A program made the position numbers and the translations under genes. From Luscinia megarhynchos (Eukaryota > Chordata > Aves > Passeriformes > Turdidae), in contig JAPFBE010000036.1 of the NCBI GenBank assembly GCA_034336665.1, positions 372,001-436,000 of the forward strand: a stretch of 64,000 nucleotides of DNA, written 5' to 3'. Below the pieces are notes generated by a model. The model was not told where the DNA came from. It made no database searches and saw nothing but the letters and a program-made list of their open reading frames with translations. Shown in pieces: positions 57,535 to 64,000 of the stretch (positions are counted from its first letter, which is position 1; the number at the start of each line of letters is the position of its first letter).

Positions 57535-58260
57535 ATAAGGGCAAAGGTGCTCTCCACGAACGCATGCACTCAGCTGCGCACCAGCTCACTTCGGCCCTCA
57601 CTGAACCTTTCGTGGCCGTGGAAGCCCACCATGCATGCCCCACTGGTCCCGCAAAACATTGGAAAGAACATTCCTTCCCACACTACTCCAGCTTGCTAGG
57701 GACGATTACGTAAATGCCAGCCCCACTCCCCTTGTGCACACTGCCTTCCGCCTGGTGGCTTATACAATACCCAGTACGTAGACCTACCGTACTACATACA
57801 GCCCCAGCAGCGCAAGGGGCGGGATGTCCGGCCCCGCCCGCCCCGCAGCCTTCATTGGCCAGCCCCCGAAAGAGCTCGACATGGATTGGGGTGTTGATGG
57901 TGTCCCTTGAAGCTGACTGACAGGCCAGCTGGTCGGCTGTAAGAACGCCTGCGTGCCTGCATGCCTCCGTCCGTAGTTCTGGCCTGCTAACATACATCTT
58001 TTTGTGTTGTCACATGCTCCCTCACTCCAGCTTACTCTGCTTCCAGGCAAGCCGGACGTTGTTGCTTGCCTGTTCTTACCCGCTTCACCTCGACCAGATG
58101 CTCCTCTTACCGCGCGGCACTGAAGGTAGGGAATGCGGACTCAGAGTGGCGTCATTGGGAGGAAGCCTGGGGTAAGGCGGGGCCTGCGTGCACGTGTGGG
58201 TGTGGAGCTGTTTACGTTTTGCTGGTGTATAAGTGCCGGAGCTCAGCGCGCCTAAAGGTA
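57535..58260 (+). promoter_or_regulatory. CpG-rich segment, candidate NFIL3 promoter and 5' exon
   Basis: A local rise in CpG and GC between AT-rich flanks. It has GGGGCGGG and CCCCGCCCGCCCCGC (GC boxes) at about 57820-57850, ATTGG (inverted CCAAT) next to them, and GCGTCATTGG near 58150. Possible splice donors are AAG|GTAGGG at 58125/58126 and AAG|GTAGCA at 58257/58258. A non-coding first exon followed by an intron and a single coding exon is the known NFIL3 layout, and the next plus-strand coding exon is NFIL3. The transcription start cannot be fixed. Confidence 0.5.
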
Positions 58261-59235
58261 GCAGGCACTACGTGTGCGTGAGTATGAAAAGCCGTAGCAA
58301 TTTCAGTGCAGAGTTAAGGTCATTAGTTACAACCCTTTTGTGTATTAATGAGAAAAGTCAGAATTTTGTGCCGATGCCAGAGGCTGCCGGAGAGATCCCA
58401 CTTTCACACGGTGTTAAAGGATATTGTTTGTGGGCAAAAGGAATTAATGTTAGCAGCCTGCCCCACAGCTCCCGTGTTTTGCTAGACTGTGTTTGCTTTA
58501 AGGCATTTTCGTCACTTTTGTCGCTGTTTTTCAGACTCTAAGGGGCCGATCACATAATATTTCCTGGAAATGTTGCATTATGTAACCACAGAATTTGCTG
58601 GCAGTCAGGCTTGGAATAGGGACCTAATTATGCAATTTTATCATCTTGCTACAAAGAAACTGGGACAATCCCACTTTAAAATGTAATTAACAGATTTTGT
58701 TAAGTACATCTAATAAGGAAAGTAGACAACTAGGTAAGTGGGGGGGTAACTCATGCTTGCTGTGTTGTGTACCTTAAAATGAAATTTGTGTTAATCTATA
58801 TTTAGCTCTATCACATTTTAGCAACTGTTGCTTCATGTGCTATTCCTGGTATTTTCTCCAGAGTTGTGCATATAGACGTTCAAGGCCATTTGCTTGAATT
58901 TTTAACTCCATGCTTTTAAGAGCCTTTTTCATAAGGCTGAATTTTTAGGAATGCATTTTACCTAGACACTAAATAATGTATTTGGTACTGATTTTTTTTT
59001 GTCATCATTTAAAAGGAGGGGAACATGCAATTTAAGAGAGGAATGAATTTAAGAAAACATCAATGGCCCTGAAGAAGCAAGATGGCTTGTCTGTGTCCTG
59101 ACAGCTGCAGTGGACTTGCGTGAAGAAGTAAGGCCAGGCCCAGAGGGCAGGGCAATACCCTAGTACCACGAAATCAGGCATTTTAGTGTGGCACACAACA
59201 AAAGCAGAAGTAGGTCAGTTATGATGTTCTCGGTA
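58261..59235 (+). other. Probable NFIL3 intron, no other feature seen
   Basis: AT-rich non-coding sequence between the candidate first exon and a small GC-rich patch. Confidence 0.4.
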
Positions 59236-59238
59236 GTA

Positions 59239-59631
59239 CTAACCTTCGGTTAGTTGGTGCGTGATCACAACCGGAATGCGGGCGTTGTGAGTTACGGGGG
59301 GAGTATCACAGGACAGCCAATATGGGGTGTGAGGGGGTGTCCTGATCCACACCCCGGAGGCTCCCACTGCTCCAAAGACTTGCACAAACCGGGGTGTGGA
59401 GGTTGCTATGTCCTTCTGCTGGGAATCGCGACAGGTTGGGTCTTTTCGAACGTTTGCACGGCAGCAGGCGAGGGCTGAGGGCATTGCTGCGACCTGCCGT
59501 TCTGGGCCTGGGGCAGGCACGGTGGCAGAGGCTTGAGAGGTCAGGAGGAGTGGTAGTGCGGGTGTTCTTGCTGTAAACAGAGCGAGCTGGGTCTCATGCG
59601 CCATTGCTCCTCGCCGCCACGACCCGCCCAC
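59239..59631 (-). other. 130-residue open frame, function not recognised
   Basis: A GC-rich stretch in a minus-strand frame, with a hydrophobic segment (LALFTARTPALPLLL) that could be signal-like and a Pro/Thr/Cys-containing remainder. I do not recognise a family. It overlaps the CR1 ORF1 fragment at its upstream end, so it may be a repeat-derived or retroviral relic. Confidence 0.25.
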
Positions 59632-59825
59632 CCAAAGTTTTGGTGCAGGTACTGGTCCTGGAGCCAGCTATTGATATCCTGGGTTTGCCTGTTTCTTCCA
59701 AAGTCTTCCCCTGTTACTGCGAGGACTGAGGAAAATACTATCTGTGCTCCAAAACTTTTTATCATTCTTCCCAGAGCTCTGAAGTCTCTTTCAATTGACT
59801 TCAGACTTTTTTCTTGTGACATCAT
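59620..59825 (-). repeat. CR1 LINE ORF1 fragment (esterase-like domain)
   Basis: The minus-strand reading IERDFRALGRMIKSFGAQIV and NSWLQDQYLHQNFGW resembles the SGNH-hydrolase-like domain of avian CR1 ORF1 proteins. Short and isolated; no ORF2 nearby. Confidence 0.6.
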
Positions 59826-59829
59826 TTGT

Positions 59830-62800
59830 ACTCATGTGAAAAAGTTAAATAATAAAAAGCTATTTGTCAGAATAATTAACATTTGATTTTGTATTTTTGT
59901 TTTGTGGCCCTTAATTAGGGGAAAACAATAAAATGAAATAATGCATTTCAGTATTTGAAGTTAGGAATGCTCAGATTTTATTTGCAGAACATTGTTACTG
60001 TTACTGCTTAGTGCATTCTAGTTTTTCCTACTGTCAAGTGATGTGATATTTAAATAAAATGGCATGATATATGTATTAATTAAAACTCAGGGAAGCACAG
60101 GGAATTTATATATTACTTTATAAAAATATTTAAAGGTTTTCCTGGTTTTGGACAAAATGAACAGGTCTGACTTTCTAAGCAAGTTGAAGAAAATATAGGT
60201 TGAATTTGCATCTTTTAACCTTGACTGAACTTTCTGAAGAACAGCTATTTTTAACATGTGTTTAGATATCTCCAAATAATAATTTTACTTTCACAATTTG
60301 TGTATTTTACCATTGGGAAAAAAAACCCTATACTTTCATGAGTTAATTTGTAGTTATTAGCATAAACTGTAACTTAACTACTTTTCTTTACAATGGAAGT
60401 CTTTTCTACAGATTGCATATGACATCACCTTTTCTGGATGCCACTTGGAGTTGGGCAATATGAAAGTGCAATAGTATTCCAAGTGCCATGATGAGCTTAT
60501 TCATTTTTTTTCATATTTGATTGAAAAGTGTCATAATAAATTAATGATTCTTGATATTTGCTTTTCTTTCAATAAGACAAAGAAATTCAACGTGTTATCA
60601 AAAATGCTTTATTTTATATGAAGCATCATCATTAGTGTTTCAGTGACCCAACTGCATGTTGGTACTGGAACCATAAACACTTAAAATGCCTATTAAGTTG
60701 TAAGAAAAGGGAACCCTAATGCAGGAGCAGTAGTTCTGTATTTCTCCATGTTGCTGTAATGGATTCATTAGCAATTAGTGTTAACATTGGCACTGTAAAT
60801 TTTGTTTCCTTCTTTGATCTTGGATAACCTATAATAGCATAACGTCTAGTTACTCAGTGTTTCCAGAAAGTTTGAACTTCGTTTATTACCCATTGCCTAG
60901 ACTCTCTTGCTATTCCAGTGGAGTCAGCATCCATGTTTTTCTTCAGCAAGAATATAATTTCACTGATGGTGCTAGATAATAAGGCAAGAAAGAGTATGTT
61001 GGATGATTTCAGTAGATGTTGATTTGGACTTTGGAGGCTACATCCTCAGTTAAAGAGGATTTCTTAATTATTATAGACTTGAAAGGTGCAGAATTTCATG
61101 GCATACTTTTTGTCTATGAAAAGCAGTAGTGGTAGAGTAGCTCTGAAATTTTTAAGCAGTGTTAGGCTATGTATCCATCAACTAAAATTAAACTTAGTTT
61201 TCTCCACTTTATGTGCATAATATTATTTCTGTATCTCATAAAAGCCTTGAGGTAGTTAGCAAATGTTTTTAAAATGCTTTGTAGATAGAAAGTACAAAAT
61301 ATATTCTTCAGTTTTTCAAATTACAGAATATAAATTTATTGTTCATGTTTGGATATCTATGAGCAGGTTCTATACCAGCCTTGATATATGTACAAATTTT
61401 AAAATACATAACCTTTGACAGAATTCTATCAATAACAATTAACAATATATATGTGGAACATAGAAACAGCAACTAGAAATATGTGCATACATATCAATGT
61501 GAGAATTGAGCTTTTATTGTTTTTCAAGACTTTACTGCATAGTGGTTTGTTTTGTTTATTAAAAAGACAGTGATAAATGCATGGTTCTTCTTTAAAATGA
61601 GAAATGATTTTGCTTTTTTTTAAGGACTGAGATAAACTTTTATAGACACAACCTGACAAAAGTAAAGTTTGTTTGAAAGCATCTGACTGCTTGAAAGGGG
61701 ATTTAATATAGTTTTGTAGAATTCCTATCAGAATATTAGATCAACAGAATTGAATAATTAGATAACTCATTACAGAATATGTTTAGAAAAACTGAGCATG
61801 GAGATAACGTGTACTTTGATAAATTCAAATAATAATCTGCAGTTACTCTGAAGAAACACGTATGTGTGGAGGCCTATTTGTGTATTGCAAAGCAGAACTG
61901 AATTATTTAATTAAATTACAAAGAACAGAGGCAAGATTGAAGGTCTGGATCACAACACTTTGGCACGTTTCAAGTACACAAGTCTCCAGGGTAAAATTCT
62001 TAATGTACAATTTTGACATTGATAAATTTTCCTGATTTCTGTATCTGTAATTTCTTGCTTAAATAGTATGAATTCCATGGAAGTCTCATTAGTATTTGGA
62101 TCTGAGATTATATCCTGCTTCTATTGAAGCCAATGGTAAAATTGCTATGGGAGCAAGACTGAATCTGTAATTGATAGGGTCAAGTGTTATTACACTGTTA
62201 CATTGGCACTCAACGTTATTAACATCAAGCAACAAAAACAACACATCTCTAATAATGACTGGTTTAAGGTATTCTTAAATCTTGGGTTTATAATATTTTA
62301 TGAGGAAGTGATAAAGCAATTGAAAAATTATTCATAAAGGGAAAGATTGGAATTTGAAATATAGTCAGAGGAATCATTACAGTTCATTAATTTACCTGTA
62401 AATACTAATGTTTTCCAGTGGAATTATAAATTGCAAGTGAGCTGGAGACTAAACAGATAGATACAAAGACATAGTTCTTGTCCTGAAAGTCTTATTTAAG
62501 AGAAAACATGTTGCTTCTGTATTTACCAGAATCATGTGTGCGTTTACTAGTTTCAATTTATGATTGATCAAAAAGGAATGTTGAAACTTGAAATATGTGT
62601 GTATACACACATGCACACAACATGCTTTTTATATATAAATTTACAGGATACAAAAGTTCTAGTTAAATGTTTAATAACTTTATGGATAGCAGTGTTATTT
62701 TAAGACAATAGAAAGTACTCTAGCTTCTCTAAATCAGATAGTTATTTTTAGTCTGTGGAGGACCCAACTATATAGCATTGCCAAATCATGTACCACAGCT

Positions 62801-63378
62801 GTATTTTAAAGAGATGTTTTAATTTGGAATGACAAGATATTTTCCAGTGCTACTCATCAACATGTATGGTATTCAGCAGTGTTTAATGCTAGGTTTAAGT
62901 TGGTCAGTGGTATTATGGAAAGTTGTGTGACATTTTTCTCAGATCAAAATTCACAGTTATAAATTCTTTCATTAATTTCCCTTGAATCATATTGTATTTG
63001 TTTTGGAAGCAAATCTGCTATCTAGGTATCATAAAGCTTAGAATATCAGTTGTTTCAGTGTCAAGCTTCCTTCATATTACAGCAAGTTTAATGAATCAAA
63101 TGCTAGTCTAAGCTTTTTATTGAAAGTTACTTTTGAATGCCAAAACCCAGAAATTCCTAAGCAGTAATCAAACTCTCAATTTATTGAAGGTTATTTAGAA
63201 GATTCTCATCACCTCTGCCAATAAAATTGAATATAGACACTGCTGTTTGAGAATATGAAACAAAAGGAAGGATATGTGTGCATTTTTAAAGTACTGAAGG
63301 TGTGGTATGAGAAGTACTGGGGAAATAGTTTGCTCTGTTGCTCATTGTATATCTATTACAAATTGTTTCTGATACAGC
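59830..63378 (+). other. Probable NFIL3 intron, remainder
   Basis: AT-rich, free of recognised ERVs or genes. A short TGTGTGTATACACACATGCACACA patch lies at about 62598. It ends in TTGTTTCTGATACAG at 63364-63378, a plausible 3' splice site. Confidence 0.5.
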
Positions 63379-63386
63379 TGAGAAAA

Positions 63387-64000
63387 ATGCAGACGCTTAA
63401 AAAGGAAGATGGACCTGTTGACACAAGTAGCAATGGGGACAAAATCATGGTACTTAAATCTGCTTTAGCAGAAGTGTCTGAAGAATTGTCTGCAAATGTA
63501 GAGATGCTACTCACTGAAGCCAGTGGAAAAAGCAAATCTTCAGCTCTCCGGAGAAAGCGAGAATTCATTCCAGATGAAAAGAAAGATGCTATGTATTGGG
63601 AGAAAAGACGGAAAAATAATGAAGCTGCTAAAAGATCTCGTGAAAAACGGCGACTGAATGACCTTGTCTTAGAGAGCAAACTAATTGCACTGGGAGAAGA
63701 GAATACTACTTTGAAGGCAGAGCTGCTTTCTTTGAAACTGAAGTTTGGTTTAATTACTTCTGCAGCCTATGCCCAAGAGATACAGAAACTTGGTAGTGCA
63801 ACAGCTGCATATTTTCAAGAATATCAAAGTCCCAAATCAAATATTAAGTCATTTGTGGATGAACATGAACCATCTATAGTTGGAAGCAGTTATATTTCTA
63901 TCATTAAACATTCTCCTCAAAGCTCTGTGTCAGATATCTCTGAAATATCATCACTAGAGCATACTCAATCAAGTTGTATGCGAAACAACTGCCGAAGTCC
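63387..64000 (+). CDS. NFIL3: NFIL3 (E4BP4) bZIP transcription factor, N-terminal 204 codons
   Basis: Nuclear bZIP repressor that binds TTAYGTAA-type sites as a dimer; known roles in circadian output and immune-cell development. Open from the ATG at 63387 to the window end with no stop. Basic region [16 protein letters not shown] at residues 74-89, preceded by [16 protein letters not shown]; leucines at 95, 102, 109 and 116 form the zipper. Downstream segments such as FVDEHEP and IKHSPQSS are typical of the family. In other vertebrates the protein starts five residues earlier, MQLRKMQ. Here that position reads ATA CAG CTG AGA AAA ATG, so the first Met codon is ATA and the next in-frame ATG is taken. 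ACAG at 63375-63378 could also be the splice acceptor. The rest of the protein lies beyond the window. Confidence 0.95.
   Translation, partial: MQTLKKEDGPVDTSSNGDKIMVLKSALAEVSEELSANVEMLLTEASGKSKSSALRRKREFIPDEKKDAMYWEKRRKNNEAAKRSREKRRLNDLVLESKLIALGEENTTLKAELLSLKLKFGLITSAAYAQEIQKLGSATAAYFQEYQSPKSNIKSFVDEHEPSIVGSSYISIIKHSPQSSVSDISEISSLEHTQSSCMRNNCRS

Noticed and set aside
63356..63679. Minus-strand 107-residue frame
   Set aside because: It is antisense to the NFIL3 coding exon, which has clear family homology.

Overview
The window is vertebrate nuclear DNA, almost certainly from a bird. The evidence is CR1 LINE fragments, three classes of avian-type endogenous retrovirus (ERV), no prokaryotic-style operons, and the start of the NFIL3 coding exon at the right edge. 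NFIL3 is Z-linked in birds. The very high ERV load and the altered NFIL3 start suggest, but do not prove, the W-chromosome copy.

Layout. 1-5914: a minus-strand class II (betaretrovirus-like) ERV, copy A, cut by the left edge; its 5' LTR sits in the leader of an older element with a tRNA-His primer site (LTR 6421-6975). 7200-8969: LTR pieces and an ERVL-like pol fragment. 8971-11487: a short minus-strand LTR element carrying a Y-box (cold-shock domain) coding sequence in place of most retroviral genes; I consider this the most unusual object in the window. 11486-13208: leader and LTR of another class II element, with an ERVL-type solo LTR inside. 13209-18890: dispersed repeats, a class I gag remnant, CR1 pieces and a hexanucleotide microsatellite split by a solo LTR. 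18898-24564: a class I ERV (P) with gag, pro and part of pol, itself hit by a solo LTR. 24565-29558: decayed repeats.

29559-52826 is a three-level nest. A plus-strand class I ERV (N; 535-bp LTRs, TSD gagg) was entered in pol by class II copy B (33528-47780, minus; 362-bp LTRs, TSD gcgact/gtgact). Copy B was entered in gag by an ERVL-like element (38944-45612, plus; TSD ccgag). N also carries an ERVL-type solo LTR in env (50989-51579, TSD gtatg). By-eye LTR divergence (N 19/535, B 6/362) fits the nesting order. Every coding region shows breaks, so none is expected to be replication-competent.

From about 53.5 kb the ERVs stop. What follows is quiet sequence, one CR1 copy, a CpG-rich promoter-like segment (about 57.5-58.3 kb), a probable intron of about 5 kb, and the NFIL3 coding exon, open from 63387 to the window end. 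No tRNA, rRNA or CRISPR was recognised.
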